From: Streptomyces sp. 71268
GTDB lineage: Bacteria; Actinomycetota; Actinomycetes; Streptomycetales; Streptomycetaceae
NCBI RefSeq assembly: GCF_029392895.1
Contig: NZ_CP114200.1
Span: forward strand, 711,501 to 775,500
Direction: 5' to 3'
DNA: 64,000 nucleotides
In this document: positions 1-10,723 of the stretch, piece after piece
Layout of the letters: every line of letters starts with the position of its first letter
Position numbering within the stretch: position 1 is the first letter of the stretch
Made by a program: the position numbers and the translations under genes
The notes under the pieces: generated by a model
Databases searched by the model: none
What the model was told of the DNA's origin: nothing
The model's input: the letters and a program-made list of their open reading frames with translations, nothing else

Positions 1-3000
1 CAGCAGGCCGGCCAACCGGGCCGCGCGGGCGTCGAGTTCGCGGTAGTCGAGCCGGTCGCGGCCGGACAGCAGGGCGGTGCGGTCCGGGGTGCGGGCCGCC
101 TGGGCGGCGACCAAATCGGCGATGCCGGCCGGAGGCACCTGGCGTTCGGCGCCACCGGGCGCGGCCAGCAGCCGGCGTCGCTCGGCCGGGCCCGTGACGT
201 CCATGGTGGCGACGACGGACTCCGGGCGCTCGGTCACCGCGTCCAGCAGCCGCAACAGCGCGGCTACCAGCCGTCGCACGTCGGACGCCTCGAACAGGTC
301 GCTGGCGTACTCGACCTGGCCGCTCGCGCGGCCGGCGGCCACGTCCTCGGTGACCGTGATCTGGAGGTCGAACTTGGCCGTGCCGGTCTCCACCAGACGC
401 GGGCGCCCGTCCTGGCCGGGGAACGGCTCGCCCGCCGCGAACTCCTCGCGGACCGCGAGCAGCACCTGGAACAGCGGGCTCAGCTCCCGGCCACGGGTCG
501 GGTTCAGCTCCTCGACCACGCGCTCGAAGGGCACCTCCTGGTGCGCCATGGCCGCCAGGTCCATCTCCCGCACCTGGGCGAGCAGGTCGAGGAAGGTGGG
601 TTGGCCGCTCAGGTCGACGCGCAGCACCAGGGTGTTGATGAAGAAGCCCACCAGGTCGTCCAGGGCCGCGTCGCCGCGCCCGGCGACCGGCACCCCGACG
701 GGGATGTCCTGGCCCGCGCCGAGCCGGGAGAGGGTGGCGGCCAGCGCGGCGTGCACCACCATGAAGGTGCTGGTACGGGTGCGCAGCGCCAGCTCCCTGA
801 CCCGGGCGTGGACCCGTGGGTCGATGGTGAAGCGCTCCACGTCGCCACGGCCGGTGGGGTGCTGGGGCAGGGGCCGGGCCCACGGCAGGGCCAGCCGCTC
901 CGGGGCGCCGGCCAGCCGCGCGCGCCAGTACGCGAGGGACTCGGCCTGCCGTTCGGCGGCCCCCGCGCGCTGCCACAGCGCGTAGTCGACGTAGCTCACG
1001 GGCAGCGGCGCGGTGGCGGGCGCGGCCCCGGCGAGGCGGGCGCGGTAGCCGGCGGCCAGGTCGCGCAGCAGCGGCGGCAGCGACCACTCGTCGCCGGCGA
1101 TGTGGTGCAGTACGAGCAGCAGGGTGTGCCGTTCGGGGGCGAGCGAGAAGACGTGGGCGCGCAGCGGCAGTTCGCGCTCGATGGCGAAGGGCTGGCGCGC
1201 CGCTTCCGCGACGGCCCGCTCCAACGCGCCGTCGGCGACGCTCGTCACGGTCAACGGGACGGCCTGCGGGGCGGGCAGCACCCGCTGGTACGGCTCGGCG
1301 TCGGCACCGGTCACGGCGGGGAAGACGGTGCGCAGCACCTCGTGCCGCTCGGTCAGGTCGCGCAGGGCGGCGCGCAGCGCGGCCGGGTCGAGCGGGCCGT
1401 TGACGCGCACCGCGAGCGGCACGTTGTAGGTGGCCGTCGGGCCGTCGGCCTGGTGCAGGAACCACAGCCGGCGCTGGCCGGCCGACAGCGGCGGGCGGGC
1501 CGGGCGCGGCTGGACGGTGAGCGGCGCGCGGGCGGCGCGGGCCCGCTCCAGCGCGCCGGCCAGGGCCGCCGCGCTGGGGTGGTCGAACAGGGCGCGTACG
1601 GGCAGCTCCGTGCCGGCCTCGGCACGCAGCGCGGCCACCACCCGGGCGGCGGTCAGCGAGTGGCCGCCCAGGGCGAAGAAGTCGTCGTCGGCGCCGATCT
1701 CGGGCAGCCCAAGCACTCGCGCGAACAGGCCGCACAGCAGACGCTCGGCGTCGGTCGCCGGGGCCCGGCCGGCGGGCCGCGCCCGCGCCCCGGGAGCGGG
1801 CAGGGCGTTGCGGTCGAGCTTCCCGTTGGGGGTGCGGGGCAACCGGGCCAGCGGCACCAGGAGTTCGGGCACGGCGTACCCGGGCAGCGCGCCGGCCAGG
1901 TGCGCCCGCAGCGCCGCGTCGACCTCGGCCGGGGCGGAGCCCCCGGCACCCGCCTTTCCCGCCTGCTCTGCCTGCCCCGTCAGAACGCAGTACGCCACCA
2001 GCGCGAGCGCCGCGCCCTCCTCACGCGCCTCGCCCAGCGGCCTGGCGACCACGGCGGCCTCGCGCACCAGCGGATAGGTGAGGAGGACCGCCTCGATCTC
2101 GCCCGGTTCGACGCGGTGGCCGCGGACCTTGAGCTGCTGGTCCACCCGGCCGCGCAGGTCCAGGGTGCCGTCGGCGCGCCAGCGGGCCAGGTCGCCGGTG
2201 CGGTACATGCGCGAGCCCGCCGGCCCGAACGGGTCGGCCACGAACCGCTCGGCGCTCAGCCCGGGCCGCCCGAGGTAGCCGAGCGCGACGCCGGTGCCCG
2301 CGATGTACAGCTCGCCGGTCGCGTCCGGGGGCAGCGGCGTGAGCGCGGCGTCGAGCACGTACAGGCGGGTGTTCCAGATCGGGCCGCCGGCGTGCGGCGC
2401 GGTCGGCGCGGTGGTCTCGATGCACGGCGTGTGGCTCACCTCGCCCGTGGTGGACCAGATGGTGGTCTCGGTCGGCCCGTACAGGTTGACCACCGACACG
2501 GCCAGCCCGGCCAGCCGCCCGGCGAGGTCCGGCGGCAGCGGCTCGCCGCCGGTCAGCACCCGCAGGCCGACCACGGCCTCGGGCGCGGCGTCGGTCAGGG
2601 CCCGCCACAGCGACGGCGTGGCCTGCATAACCGTCGGCTGGGTGGCGTCGATCAGGTCGCGCAGCAGGAACGGGTCGCGCACCTGCTCGGCGGCGGCCAG
2701 CAGCACGGTGCCGCCGGCCAGCAGCGGGGCGAACAGCTCCAGGGCGGCGATGTCGAAGGAGACGGTGGTCACCGCGAGCAGCCGGTCCTCGGCCGTGAGG
2801 GGCAGCTCCGCGCGCAGGGCGGCCAGCAGGTTGGCCAGCGCGCGCCGGGGCACGACCACGCCCTTGGGCAGGCCGGTGGAGCCGGAGGTGTAGACGACGT
2901 AGGCGGGGTGCTCGCCGTGCGCCGTCACCGCAGGCGCCGCAGGCGCCGCGTCGCCGCCGGGCGCGCGCTGGGGCGCCGGCGCGCCGGGGGTCGGCTCCGG

Positions 3001-4821
3001 GGTCAGCACCGGCCACGGGCCGGCGGCCATCGCCGTGGCGCAGGCCGCGCCCACGGCGTGTGGGTCGCTGACCACGGCGACCGGGGCCGCGTCGCGCAGC
3101 ATGTGCCCGATCCGGTCGGCGGGGTAGTCCGGGTCAACGGGCACGTAGCCGGCGCCGCTGCGCACCACCGCGAGCAGCGCGACCAGCAGGGCGGGCGTCC
3201 TGGGCAGCGCCACGGCCACCAAGCGCCCGGGCCCGGCCCCGTGCACTCGCAGCCGCCGGCTCAACTCGTCGACTCTCCCGTCGAGTTCGGCGTACGTGAC
3301 CACCTGGTCGCCGCCGCGTACGGCCACCGCGTCCGGCCGCTCCCGGGCCCAGGCGGCCAGGGCGGCGTCCAGGTCGGCGCCCGCCTGGCCGCCGGCGCCC
3401 GGGGCGTTGAAGTCGGTGAGCACCCGACGGCGCTCGGCCGGGGCCAGCGTGCCGATCGAACCGGTGGGCGCCGTGGCGTCGGACCGCGCGAGACGTGCAA
3501 GCAGCGCGGTGAAGCGCTCGGTGTGCGCGGCGAGTTCGGCCGCCGAGTACAGCGCGGGGTTGGCGTCCAGGGTGAGCGCGAGGCCGCCGGCGGGCATGCC
3601 GCTGACGGTCAGCGTCAGGTCGTCGACGGCGCCGGCGGCCAGGTAGTGCGTCGTGCCGGTGGCGGCGCCGAAGCGCAGCTCGGGCGGGAAGGGCTTGACG
3701 TTGATCTGCGGCCCGACCAGTCTGCGTCCGGCGCCGAACAGGCCGAGGTCGCGCCTAAGTTGTTCACCCCGGTAGCGCTGGTGGCGGCGCTGGGCACGCA
3801 GCAGTTCGGTCACCCGGCGCACCTGGGCGGCCAGCGGGGCGCCCTCGGTGACGGGGACGCGCAGCGGTACGACGTTGACGGCGGTGGCGGGCACCCGGGC
3901 CAGCGGCGTGCCGGTGCGGTTCATCACCGGCAGCCCGAGCACGACGTCGTGGGTGCCGGTGAGGCGGGCGAGGTAGAGCGCGCTGGCCGCGAACACCGCC
4001 TCGGGCCACGAGGCGCGGCACGCCCTGGCGAAGCGTTCCAGCGCGGCGGCCTGGTCCGCGTCCAGCCGCGCGCGGTGCCGCAGGAAGGTGTGCCCGGGGG
4101 CCGCGGTGCGCTCGGTGAGCGAGGTCGGCCGGGGCCGGTCGGCGAGCAGGTCGTGCCAGAACGCGGCGTCGGCCCGCTGCGCGTCGGAGCCCTCGTACGC
4201 CTGGTCGGCGGCGACCGCGTCGCGGATCGACCCGAAGGGGCTGGCGAGTGGCGTAGCGCCGGCCGCCAACGCCTCGTAGACGGCGGCGACGCGCTGGGCC
4301 AACTGGAAGAAGCCGTAGCCGTCGAGGAGGATGTGGTGGCAGCGGTGGTACCACAACCAGCGCTCCTCACCGACCCACAGCAGCGCGTGCCGCACCAGGT
4401 CGCCGCCCTCCAGGTGGACCGGCGCCGCCCGGTCCGCGTCCATCCACGCCACGGCCGCCGCGTCCGGGTCCGCCTCGCCCCGCAGGTCGACGCGTAGCGG
4501 CGGCGCGGGCGGCACTCCCCCCAGCTCCTGCCAGACCACCGCTCCCCCGGGACCACGAGAGCCGACAGGTAGCTGACTAGACGTCAAATTACGCGCTTGT
4601 CCGACCTCTTCAGGTTCGGCGACGAAGCGCACCGCGAGCCCGTCCGCCTCGGCGATGGTTCGCTCCAGCGCCGCGAGGAACGCCCGCTCGTCCAGCGCGC
4701 CCCGGATCTCGACGTACTCCGCGGTGAGGTAGGCGGGGCTGGCCGGGTCGAGTTGCTGGGCGGACCACAGTCCGAGCTGGGCCGCGGTGAGCGGCAGGCG
4801 GGTGGCGCGGCGTTGACTCAT
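1..4821 (-). CDS. Siderophore-type non-ribosomal peptide synthetase, C-terminally cut by window edge (C-A-T-C-A...)
   Basis: The leftward frame is open for 1607 codons and leaves the window without a stop, so the C-terminus is missing. ATG at 4821 has a GGGAG site about 8 nt upstream. Visible order: condensation (about residues 10-440; HHILLDGYG near 162), adenylation (about 450-1010; [11 protein letters not shown] near 640; NGKLD near 1000), carrier (GGHSL near 1054), second condensation (about 1075-1510; HHIAGDEWS near 1239), then the first part of a second adenylation domain. The first C domain begins like EntF/DhbF ([11 protein letters not shown]), a family that joins an aryl or acyl starter to an amino acid. 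Specificity-pocket residues read by alignment to PheA are D-I-L-Q-L-G-L-I-W, the known glycine code. No epimerase lies between T1 and C2. It lies 156 bp downstream of the multicopper oxidase in the iron-box-controlled operon. The final product is unknown. Confidence 0.93.
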   Translation of the reverse strand, partial: MSQRRATRLPLTAAQLGLWSAQQLDPASPAYLTAEYVEIRGALDERAFLAALERTIAEADGLAVRFVAEPEEVGQARNLTSSQLPVGSRGPGGAVVWQELGGVPPAPPLRVDLRGEADPDAAAVAWMDADRAAPVHLEGGDLVRHALLWVGEERWLWYHRCHHILLDGYGFFQLAQRVAAVYEALAAGATPLASPFGSIRDAVAADQAYEGSDAQRADAAFWHDLLADRPRPTSLTERTAAPGHTFLRHRARLDADQAAALERFARACRASWPEAVFAASALYLARLTGTHDVVLGLPVMNRTGTPLARVPATAVNVVPLRVPVTEGAPLAAQVRRVTELLRAQRRHQRYRGEQLRRDLGLFGAGRRLVGPQINVKPFPPELRFGAATGTTHYLAAGAVDDLTLTVSGMPAGGLALTLDANPALYSAAELAAHTERFTALLARLARSDATAPTGSIGTLAPAERRRVLTDFNAPGAGGQAGADLDAALAAWARERPDAVAVRGGDQVVTYAELDGRVDELSRRLRVHGAGPGRLVAVALPRTPALLVALLAVVRSGAGYVPVDPDYPADRIGHMLRDAAPVAVVSDPHAVGAACATAMAAGPWPVLTPEPTPGAPAPQRAPGGDAAPAAPAVTAHGEHPAYVVYTSGSTGLPKGVVVPRRALANLLAALRAELPLTAEDRLLAVTTVSFDIAALELFAPLLAGGTVLLAAAEQVRDPFLLRDLIDATQPTVMQATPSLWRALTDAAPEAVVGLRVLTGGEPLPPDLAGRLAGLAVSVVNLYGPTETTIWSTTGEVSHTPCIETTAPTAPHAGGPIWNTRLYVLDAALTPLPPDATGELYIAGTGVALGYLGRPGLSAERFVADPFGPAGSRMYRTGDLARWRADGTLDLRGRVDQQLKVRGHRVEPGEIEAVLLTYPLVREAAVVARPLGEAREEGAALALVAYCVLTGQAEQAGKAGAGGSAPAEVDAALRAHLAGALPGYAVPELLVPLARLPRTPNGKLDRNALPAPGARARPAGRAPATDAERLLCGLFARVLGLPEIGADDDFFALGGHSLTAARVVAALRAEAGTELPVRALFDHPSAAALAGALERARAARAPLTVQPRPARPPLSAGQRRLWFLHQADGPTATYNVPLAVRVNGPLDPAALRAALRDLTERHEVLRTVFPAVTGADAEPYQRVLPAPQAVPLTVTSVADGALERAVAEAARQPFAIERELPLRAHVFSLAPERHTLLLVLHHIAGDEWSLPPLLRDLAAGYRARLAGAAPATAPLPVSYVDYALWQRAGAAERQAESLAYWRARLAGAPERLALPWARPLPQHPTGRGDVERFTIDPRVHARVRELALRTRTSTFMVVHAALAATLSRLGAGQDIPVGVPVAGRGDAALDDLVGFFINTLVLRVDLSGQPTFLDLLAQVREMDLAAMAHQEVPFERVVEELNPTRGRELSPLFQVLLAVREEFAAGEPFPGQDGRPRLVETGTAKFDLQITVTEDVAAGRASGQVEYASDLFEASDVRRLVAALLRLLDAVTERPESVVATMDVTGPAERRRLLAAPGGAERQVPPAGIADLVAAQAARTPDRTALLSGRDRLDYRELDARAARLAGLL

Positions 4822-4977
4822 GCGGAATCTCCCAGCGGTACAGCTCGTACGGCCATGACGGGGTGGGGCGCGGCGGTGGCCGGGCGCGCGGAGGGAACCG
4901 TCCACCCGGGGGCGGGCGACGGGGTGCGCGGTGGCGCCGTGCGGCGGTGGGTGGACCCGGGGACTTCGAGGCGCGGG

Positions 4978-6984
4978 CTAGTGGCCGTGGGCCGGGCCGG
5001 CGCCGTGGCCGGGCGGCGCGGCGGCGAGCACCTCGGGCGGCATGATGACGAAGGGGCGCATCATCATCATGTCCTCGTGCTCGTAGATGTGACAGTGGTG
5101 CATGAAGCGGCCCGCGGGACCGGTGAACTCGGCGGCCACGTTGACCATTTCGCCGGGTCCGAGGCTGATGACGTCCTTCGGTCCGCGTTCGCCGGGGGTG
5201 AGCGTGCCGCTCCCCTTGCGCTTGAGGGGTGACGTGGTGCCGGCGCCGTAGCCGCCGCCGGGCAGTTCGAAGAACTCGAAGCTGCTGACGTCGTACCGGT
5301 CCCGGCCGAGGGCCTGGAAGGCGACCGCGTGCAGGTGCATCGGGTGCGGGTAGCTGCCCTCGGACTTCTCCAGGCTGAGGAAGCTCCAGCGCTCGGTGGC
5401 GCCGCTGGGCACGGTGAAGCGCACCGGGTCGTCGAAGGTGCTGGAGACCCGCTTGTAGGTGTGCACGGTGCCGTCGGGGTGCTCGAACTGGATCACGCCG
5501 TCGATGGGGAAGGGCCCGTCGGGCGCCTTGACGCGCTCCATCTCCCACAGCTCCGGGTCCTTCGGGTAGACCGGCGTGACCACGACCATGCGTTGGGTGG
5601 CGTCGGCCACGTCCGCCTCGTTGCGCCGGCGGTAGGAGGGCGAGAGGGTCGCGCCCGGCGCGGGGGCGGTGGCGCCGCCGTGGCTGGCGCGCGAGGCGAC
5701 GCGGAACTCCATCATGTCGGGCCTGGCGCCCGGTTCGGGCAGCGCGTTGACCAGCCGCGGCCTGCGCCCGCGCAGCGCGCGGAAGTCCACCAGCAGGTCG
5801 GCGCGTTCGGCCGGGGTGAGGGTGATGCCCTCGCCCAGCGGTACGGGCTTCGGCAGCAGGCCCGCGTCCCCGCCGATCTGCAGGAAGGCGCCCGCCGGGA
5901 TGGGCTTGTCGTCCTCGTCCACGACGCGCAGCCGGTAGGGCCGGTTGTTGGCGGCGTTCAGGACCCGGAAGCGGTACCAGCGGGCCTCGACGTCCAGGTG
6001 TGGCCAGATGACCCCGTTGACGAGGGTGAAGGGGCCGGTGAAGGGCCGGACCAGCTCGTACGGGTCGTCGGCGACGACGATGCCCTTGTAGAGCAGGTCC
6101 CCGGTCAGTTCGCCGCTGTCGTCGGCGTCGAGGTTGCGGTCGTAGAAGACCAGGGGTATCTCGTAGTCGCCCGCCGGCAGGTCCAGGGCGTCCTCCTCCT
6201 CGTCGCGGATGAGGTAGGTGCCGGCGCCGAGCCCGGTCATCACGTTCAGGTGCGTGATGTGCATGGCGTGGTCGTGGTACCAGAAGTGGCCGGCGGGCTG
6301 GTCGTTGGGGTACTCGGCGAGTTGGGCGTGGCCGGGTGAGACCGCGTTCTCGGCCCAGCCGTCGTTGCCACCGCCGGTGACCGCCCCGTGCAGGTGGACC
6401 ACGGCCCACGGTGGGAGCGCGGCGACCTCCTTACGGGGCGCGCCGCCCTCGCGGCCCGGCCGGTCCCACATCAGCGGCTGCTCGGGGTCGTACGCGAAGG
6501 GCACCCGGACCGCGGTCACCGGGAAGTCTCCTTCGAGGTGGTTCTCCCAGGCGACCCGCAGCCGCCGGCCGCGCCGCACCTCGATGGTGGGCCCGAGGTG
6601 GCTGCCGCCGTAGGTCCACAGGTGGGTGGCGGGCAGAGACCGGTGCAGCCGTACCCGGGCCCGCTCCAGCGGCAGTGTGAGCGTCCCGCGCGGGCGCAGC
6701 ACACGCGGGATCGGCAGCGGGTCGAGGAAGGGTCTCAGGGTTCGCGGGGCCGCCGCCCGGGCCGCGTCGGCGCCCGCCGGGCGGGTGGCCGGCAGGTGCG
6801 GCAGGTCCCGTACGGGGGTGCCGAGCGCGGCGGTCATCAGGTCGGGCCGGGGGCCGGCGGCGCGCGCCGCCGAGGCCCCCGGTACCGCCGCCGCGACCCC
6901 GATGGCGAGTCCGCCGACCGCGCCGGCGCCGGCGAGGAAGTGCCGTCTGCCCAGGCCGCTACGGGGCTTTGGCGCGAAGCTCAT
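4978..6984 (-). CDS. Tat-exported multicopper oxidase (CotA/phenoxazinone synthase-like)
   Basis: 668 residues. The N-terminus has a twin-arginine signal ([10 protein letters not shown], about residues 12-21) and an Ala-rich core, so export by Tat is expected. All four copper-binding segments are visible: HLHG (197-200), HFWYHDH (233-239), HPMHLH (about 547) and [14 protein letters not shown] (about 629-642). The last carries the type 1 Cys-His and an axial Met. The family oxidises phenols, metal ions or bilirubin-like substrates with O2. The start is taken as the ATG overlapping the mbtH stop (ATGA, 6981-6984), which implies translational coupling. In an iron-acquisition operon it could oxidise Fe(II) or a catechol siderophore, or protect against copper-catechol chemistry. 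That role is inference; the fold and active sites are clear. Confidence 0.92.
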   Translation of the reverse strand: MSFAPKPRSGLGRRHFLAGAGAVGGLAIGVAAAVPGASAARAAGPRPDLMTAALGTPVRDLPHLPATRPAGADAARAAAPRTLRPFLDPLPIPRVLRPRGTLTLPLERARVRLHRSLPATHLWTYGGSHLGPTIEVRRGRRLRVAWENHLEGDFPVTAVRVPFAYDPEQPLMWDRPGREGGAPRKEVAALPPWAVVHLHGAVTGGGNDGWAENAVSPGHAQLAEYPNDQPAGHFWYHDHAMHITHLNVMTGLGAGTYLIRDEEEDALDLPAGDYEIPLVFYDRNLDADDSGELTGDLLYKGIVVADDPYELVRPFTGPFTLVNGVIWPHLDVEARWYRFRVLNAANNRPYRLRVVDEDDKPIPAGAFLQIGGDAGLLPKPVPLGEGITLTPAERADLLVDFRALRGRRPRLVNALPEPGARPDMMEFRVASRASHGGATAPAPGATLSPSYRRRNEADVADATQRMVVVTPVYPKDPELWEMERVKAPDGPFPIDGVIQFEHPDGTVHTYKRVSSTFDDPVRFTVPSGATERWSFLSLEKSEGSYPHPMHLHAVAFQALGRDRYDVSSFEFFELPGGGYGAGTTSPLKRKGSGTLTPGERGPKDVISLGPGEMVNVAAEFTGPAGRFMHHCHIYEHEDMMMMRPFVIMPPEVLAAAPPGHGAGPAHGH

Positions 6985-7199
6985 GACGGGTCGTCGGCCA
7001 TGCTCGCGATGAGGCTCTTGGGCCGCAGGTCGGTCCAGTTCTGCTCGATGTAGTCCAGGCACGCCTGCCGGGTGTCCTCGGGGTGGACGACGGTCCAACC
7101 CTCGGGTACGTCAACGAAGTTGGGCCACAGCGAGTGCTGGCCCTCGTCGTTGACGAGCACCAGGTACACACCGTCTTCGTCCTCGAACGGATTGGTCAC
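6981..7199 (-). CDS. MbtH-like NRPS accessory protein
   Basis: 72 residues beginning [10 protein letters not shown] and containing the family pattern SLWP-x5-P-x-GW ([12 protein letters not shown]). MbtH proteins bind and activate adenylation domains of many NRPSs. GTG at 7199 is chosen because a GGAGG site lies 6 nt upstream (7206-7210). The GTG at 7211 would add four residues and swallow that site. It is the first gene of the operon, overlaps the multicopper oxidase by 4 bp and lies 48 bp from the iron box. It should serve the adjacent NRPS. Confidence 0.95.
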   Translation of the reverse strand: MTNPFEDEDGVYLVLVNDEGQHSLWPNFVDVPEGWTVVHPEDTRQACLDYIEQNWTDLRPKSLIASMADDPS

Positions 7200-7247
7200 C
7201 GAAACCTCCACGTCGTCGGCGGGCCCGCAACACCCGGGACCTGCTAT

Positions 7248-7266
7248 TTAGGTAAGCCTAACCTTA
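7248..7266. promoter_or_regulatory. Iron box (IdeR/DmdR1-type operator) for mbtH-oxidase-NRPS operon
   Basis: TTAGGTAAGCCTAACCTTA matches the 19-bp IdeR/DmdR consensus TTAGGTTAGSCTAACCTAA at about 17 positions and is nearly palindromic. It lies 48 bp upstream of the mbtH start in the 122-bp gap before the end of the permease gene, so Fe-bound repressor should block this operon in iron-replete cells. Repression is inferred from the motif. Confidence 0.88.
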
Positions 7267-7321
7267 GTTTTTCGTCCGCTTCAAGAGCCGAAAAGGAGTG
7301 CTGGTTCACATCGCGGAACGG

Positions 7322-8476
7322 CTAACGCCGTCCCTCGCCGCGCCGGTTGAACAGCACCCAGGCGAGATAGAGCCCGCCGAGCACGGCCGTCGTCACCCCC
7401 ACCGGCAACTGGCTGTTGCGCTGACTGTCGTCCACCACCGCGAGCCACGACACCCGGTCCCCCACCCACGCCAGCACGGCGAAGAACTGGTTCGACGCCA
7501 GGTGCGCGGCCGACAGCAGGGCGGCCCCCGTCACCCCCGCAGCGGCCACGCTCACCCCGGGCGACCTGGTCAGCCGGGCGGCGATCTGCGGGGCGGCCAG
7601 GGCTACGAAGGGCACCGGCCCCGCGCTGGCCACCGCCACCCCGCACAGCCCGATGCCGAGCACCGTCAGCGCCAGCCGGGCCCGGTCCACCCGCAGCCCG
7701 AGACCACTGGCCAGTTCGTCCCCCAGCTCCAGCATGCGCAGTTGCCGCCCGAGCAGCACGGTCGCCGGCAGCAGCACGAGCAGCGCGATGACCATCGTCT
7801 GCACCGCGCCCCAGGTCCGGCCGTTGAGCGTGCCGATGAGCCAGATGTGCGCGTTCTGCGCGCTGTTGAGGGTGGAGCGGGTGAGCAGGTACGAGTTGAC
7901 CGATCCGAGCATCGCGGTGACCCCGAGCCCGATCAGCACCAACCGCACCCCGTGCACCCCGCCCTTGCTGGCCAGCAGGTACACCACCAGCGCCGTCAGC
8001 AGCCCGCCGCCGATGGCGCCCGTGGCCACCTGGGCCGCGCTCCCACCGAAGGCGACGATGACCACGATGGCGCCGGTCGCCGCCCCGCTGTTGAAGCCGA
8101 TGACGTCCGGGCTGGCCAGCGGGTTGCGGGACAGGCTCTGGAAGACGGCCCCGCTGATCCCCAGCGCCCCGCCCACCAGGACCGCGAGCAGCGCCTGTGG
8201 CAGCCGCTCCTGGTTGACGAAGTGCACCGCGAGCCGATCGCCGGTGCCGACGAACAGGGCCCGCGCCACGTCGGGCACCGGCACCGGATAGGCCCCCACG
8301 CACAGGCTCACGGTCAGCAGCAACCCGCTGACCAGCAGGCCGACGCCGCACACCCAGGCGGTGCGCGGGTGCGTACGGAAGGAGACCCGGCCCGACCACA
8401 GGCGCACCGGCCGGGTGCCCGCACCGACCTTTCCGGCCCGCTCGCGCGCGGGGGGCGCCACGTCCGTGACCGTCAC
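7322..8476 (-). CDS. FecCD-family ferric siderophore ABC permease (second of pair)
   Basis: 384 residues of a BtuC/FecCD-type permease: about ten hydrophobic segments after a short cytoplasmic N-terminus. Conserved loops include the SLSRNPLASPDVIG stretch and the GPVPFVALAAPQIAARL region typical of siderophore and cobalamin importers. The GTG start overlaps the stop of the upstream permease (GTGA, 8473-8476), so the two are translated together and probably form a heterodimer. The matching ATPase and lipoprotein binding protein are not in this window. It belongs to the formyltransferase operon and ends 122 bp before the mbtH start. Confidence 0.93.
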   Translation of the reverse strand: MTVTDVAPPARERAGKVGAGTRPVRLWSGRVSFRTHPRTAWVCGVGLLVSGLLLTVSLCVGAYPVPVPDVARALFVGTGDRLAVHFVNQERLPQALLAVLVGGALGISGAVFQSLSRNPLASPDVIGFNSGAATGAIVVIVAFGGSAAQVATGAIGGGLLTALVVYLLASKGGVHGVRLVLIGLGVTAMLGSVNSYLLTRSTLNSAQNAHIWLIGTLNGRTWGAVQTMVIALLVLLPATVLLGRQLRMLELGDELASGLGLRVDRARLALTVLGIGLCGVAVASAGPVPFVALAAPQIAARLTRSPGVSVAAAGVTGAALLSAAHLASNQFFAVLAWVGDRVSWLAVVDDSQRNSQLPVGVTTAVLGGLYLAWVLFNRRGEGRR

Positions 8477-9621
8477 AGCGCCACCTCCTTGCGGCGCCGC
8501 ACCATCGCGATGAACACCGGCGCCCCGATCACGGCGGTCACCGCGCCGACCTCCAACTCGCCCCGTGGCAGCACCACGCGCCCCACGATGTCGGCGCCGA
8601 GCAGCAGACAGGGCGCCAGCAGCATCGAGTACGGCAGCACCCAGCGCAGGTCAGGGCCGGTGAACCAGCGCGCGACCAACGGAATGACCAGGCCCACGAA
8701 GCCGATCGGGCCGGCCGCGGCCGTGGCCGTCCCGGTGAGCAGGGTCACCGCGACGACCCCGAGCAGCCGGGTCCGCGCGATCCGCGCGCCCAGCGCCCGC
8801 CCGAGGTCGTCGCCGAGCGCCAGCGCGTTCAGCGGCCGGGCCAACAGCAACGCGATCACCAGCCCCACCACCACGAACGGCAGCATCTGCGGCACCAGGT
8901 CCGAGGACCGCCCCGCGAGCGAGCCGACCATCCAGAACCGCAGGTAGTCGTAGGTGGCCGCGTCGAAGACGGTGAGCCCGGCGATCAGCCCGCTCAGGCT
9001 GGCGCTGATCGCGGCGCCGGCCAGCGCGAGCCGCACCGGCGAGGCGCCACCGCGCCCGGAGGCCCCCAGCACGTAGACGACGACCGTGGTCAGCGCGGCC
9101 CCGACGAAGGAGAACCAGACCAGCGTGGGGTAGCCGCTCACACCGACCACGCCGAGCCCGAAGACCACGGCCGCCGACGCGCCGGCGTTCACCCCCAACA
9201 GACCCGGGTCGGCCAGCGGGTTGCGGGTCAGCGACTGCATGATCGCCCCGGCCGCGCCGAGCCCGGCGCCGGCCATCAGGCCCACCATGGTGCGCGGCAG
9301 CCGCAGCTCCCTGATCACCTCGGTGGCGTACGAGCCGTCGTCGGACCACAGTGCCCGCCACACCTCGGCCAGCGAGGTGTCCTTGGTCCCCACCCACGTG
9401 CTGACCACCGTCAGCAGCAGGAGCAGCCCGCCCAGGACCAGCAGTCCGCCGCCGCGCAGGGCGGCGCGGCCCGCGCCGCCCTCGGACACGGCCTCCCGGC
9501 CGCCGCCGACGCCGGCCCGGGCCCGGTCACGTCCCGGCCCGGGGCTGCCGGTCGTCGACGGCGCGGCCACGGCACCCGGGCCTCGGGCCGGGCCCGACGG
9601 CCCGGCGGTTGACTGTGCCAC
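8473..9621 (-). CDS. FecCD-family ferric siderophore ABC permease (first of pair)
   Basis: 382 residues. A charged, Gly/Pro-rich N-terminal extension of roughly 55 residues precedes the multi-helix FecCD core. The core carries family loops QSLTRNPLADPGLLGVNAG and GPIGFVGLVIPLVAR. The GTG start is 9 bp after the formyltransferase stop and the gene overlaps the next permease by 4 bp. The order formyltransferase, permease, permease resembles the coelichelin cchA/cchC/cchD arrangement. Expected role: uptake of the ferric form of the siderophore made by this locus. Confidence 0.93.
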   Translation of the reverse strand: MAQSTAGPSGPARGPGAVAAPSTTGSPGPGRDRARAGVGGGREAVSEGGAGRAALRGGGLLVLGGLLLLLTVVSTWVGTKDTSLAEVWRALWSDDGSYATEVIRELRLPRTMVGLMAGAGLGAAGAIMQSLTRNPLADPGLLGVNAGASAAVVFGLGVVGVSGYPTLVWFSFVGAALTTVVVYVLGASGRGGASPVRLALAGAAISASLSGLIAGLTVFDAATYDYLRFWMVGSLAGRSSDLVPQMLPFVVVGLVIALLLARPLNALALGDDLGRALGARIARTRLLGVVAVTLLTGTATAAAGPIGFVGLVIPLVARWFTGPDLRWVLPYSMLLAPCLLLGADIVGRVVLPRGELEVGAVTAVIGAPVFIAMVRRRKEVAL

Positions 9622-9630
9622 GGCGGTGAC

Positions 9631-10587
9631 TCACCCAGCCGTCCGCGGCTGGCCGCCCAGGTAGCCACCCATGGTGCGGAAGTAGTCGGTGGCCGCCAAC
9701 TCCGTGCCGTCCTCGGTGCGTACGCGCTTGACCAGCAACCCCCGGCCGCGCCCACGGCGGGCCTCGGAGCCGGCCACGACGACCACGCCGTCACCCTCCT
9801 TGATGAAGATCCGCCCCGGTGTGCCGCCGTACGCGCCCTTCGAGAGCCCCGCGGAGACGATCCGCAGCCGCTGCCCCCGGTGGTAGGTGAAGGCGTTGGG
9901 GTACGGGTCGGACTGGGCCCGCACCAGCCGCTCCAGGTCCTCCGCCGGCCAACTCCAGTCGATCCGGCTGTCTTCGAGCGCCCGCTTGTGGAAGAAGCTG
10001 GCCTTCGAGGGGTCCTGCGGCGTCCACTCCGCCTTGCCCGACTCGATCAGTTCGAGGGCCTCGGTGACGATCGGGGCGATCAGGTCCACCGTGGCGTGGA
10101 AGAGGTCGGTGGCGGTGTCGGTGGGGCCCACCGGCACGGAGCGCTGGAGCAGGATGTCACCGGCGTCCAGGGTGGCGTCCATCCGGTGCGCGGTGACGCC
10201 CACCTCGGGCTCGCCGTTGATGAGCGCCCAGATGATCGGCGAGAAGCCGGCGTAGCCGGGCAGCAGCGAGTCGTGCACGTTCAGGGTGCCGTGCCGGGGC
10301 AGGTCGAAGATCTCCGGCGGTATCCAGGTGCGCCAGTTGTTGGCCACGATCAGGTCGGGGGCCAGCTCGCCAAGGGTCGTGACCAGTTCGGCGTCGGGCC
10401 GGTTGGCCAGTACGACCGGGACCCCGTGCTCGGCCGCCAGGTCGGCCACCGAGTCGTCCCACACCTTCTCGTACACGTGGTCGCTCTTGGGGTGGGTCAC
10501 CACCAGGCATACCTCGTGTCCCGAATCCAGCAGCGCACGCAGCGTGCGGTGCCCCCAGGTCTGGTAGCCGAACATGGCGATCCGCAT
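9631..10587 (-). CDS. N5-hydroxyornithine formyltransferase (CchA-like, methionyl-tRNA formyltransferase fold)
   Basis: 318 residues of the formyltransferase family. The catalytic trio is visible as N103, H105 (NVHDSLLPGYAGFSP) and D144 (DAGD). Length and the SLLPGYAG motif fit CchA-type enzymes, which transfer formyl from N10-formyl-tetrahydrofolate to N5-hydroxyornithine. The ATG at 10587 has GGGAG 8 nt upstream. It leads the operon with two ferric-siderophore permeases and is transcribed away from the ornithine monooxygenase that would make its substrate. A housekeeping Met-tRNA formyltransferase role is unlikely given this context. Confidence 0.92.
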   Translation of the reverse strand: MRIAMFGYQTWGHRTLRALLDSGHEVCLVVTHPKSDHVYEKVWDDSVADLAAEHGVPVVLANRPDAELVTTLGELAPDLIVANNWRTWIPPEIFDLPRHGTLNVHDSLLPGYAGFSPIIWALINGEPEVGVTAHRMDATLDAGDILLQRSVPVGPTDTATDLFHATVDLIAPIVTEALELIESGKAEWTPQDPSKASFFHKRALEDSRIDWSWPAEDLERLVRAQSDPYPNAFTYHRGQRLRIVSAGLSKGAYGGTPGRIFIKEGDGVVVVAGSEARRGRGRGLLVKRVRTEDGTELAATDYFRTMGGYLGGQPRTAG

Positions 10588-10669
10588 ACAGCAGCTCCCT
10601 TGGAATTGGATGACGCTCCGTCATACGCCAGCCGGGACGGTGTGACCTGAACGAGCCACTCCGTCGTTG

Positions 10670-10688
10670 CAAGGCAAGGCTAACCTTA
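10670..10688. promoter_or_regulatory. Iron box between formyltransferase and ornithine monooxygenase
   Basis: CAAGGCAAGGCTAACCTTA keeps the AAGGCTAACCT core of the IdeR/DmdR consensus and matches about 14 of 19 positions. It lies in the 136-bp gap between two divergent genes (starts at 10587 and 10724), so one site could control both. It is weaker than the site at 7248. Confidence 0.78.
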
Positions 10689-10723
10689 CCTAGGATTGCC
10701 CCGGCTAGGGAGGCGATGCTGCG

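Noticed and set aside
541-4497. Very long rightward open frame opposite the NRPS
   Set aside because: It reads Arg/Gly/Gln-rich noise with no domains. The opposite strand carries clear C, A and T motifs, so this is a high-GC shadow.
9631-10587. Housekeeping methionyl-tRNA formyltransferase
   Set aside because: The gene is in an iron-box-linked operon with siderophore permeases, opposite an ornithine monooxygenase; a tailoring enzyme fits much better.
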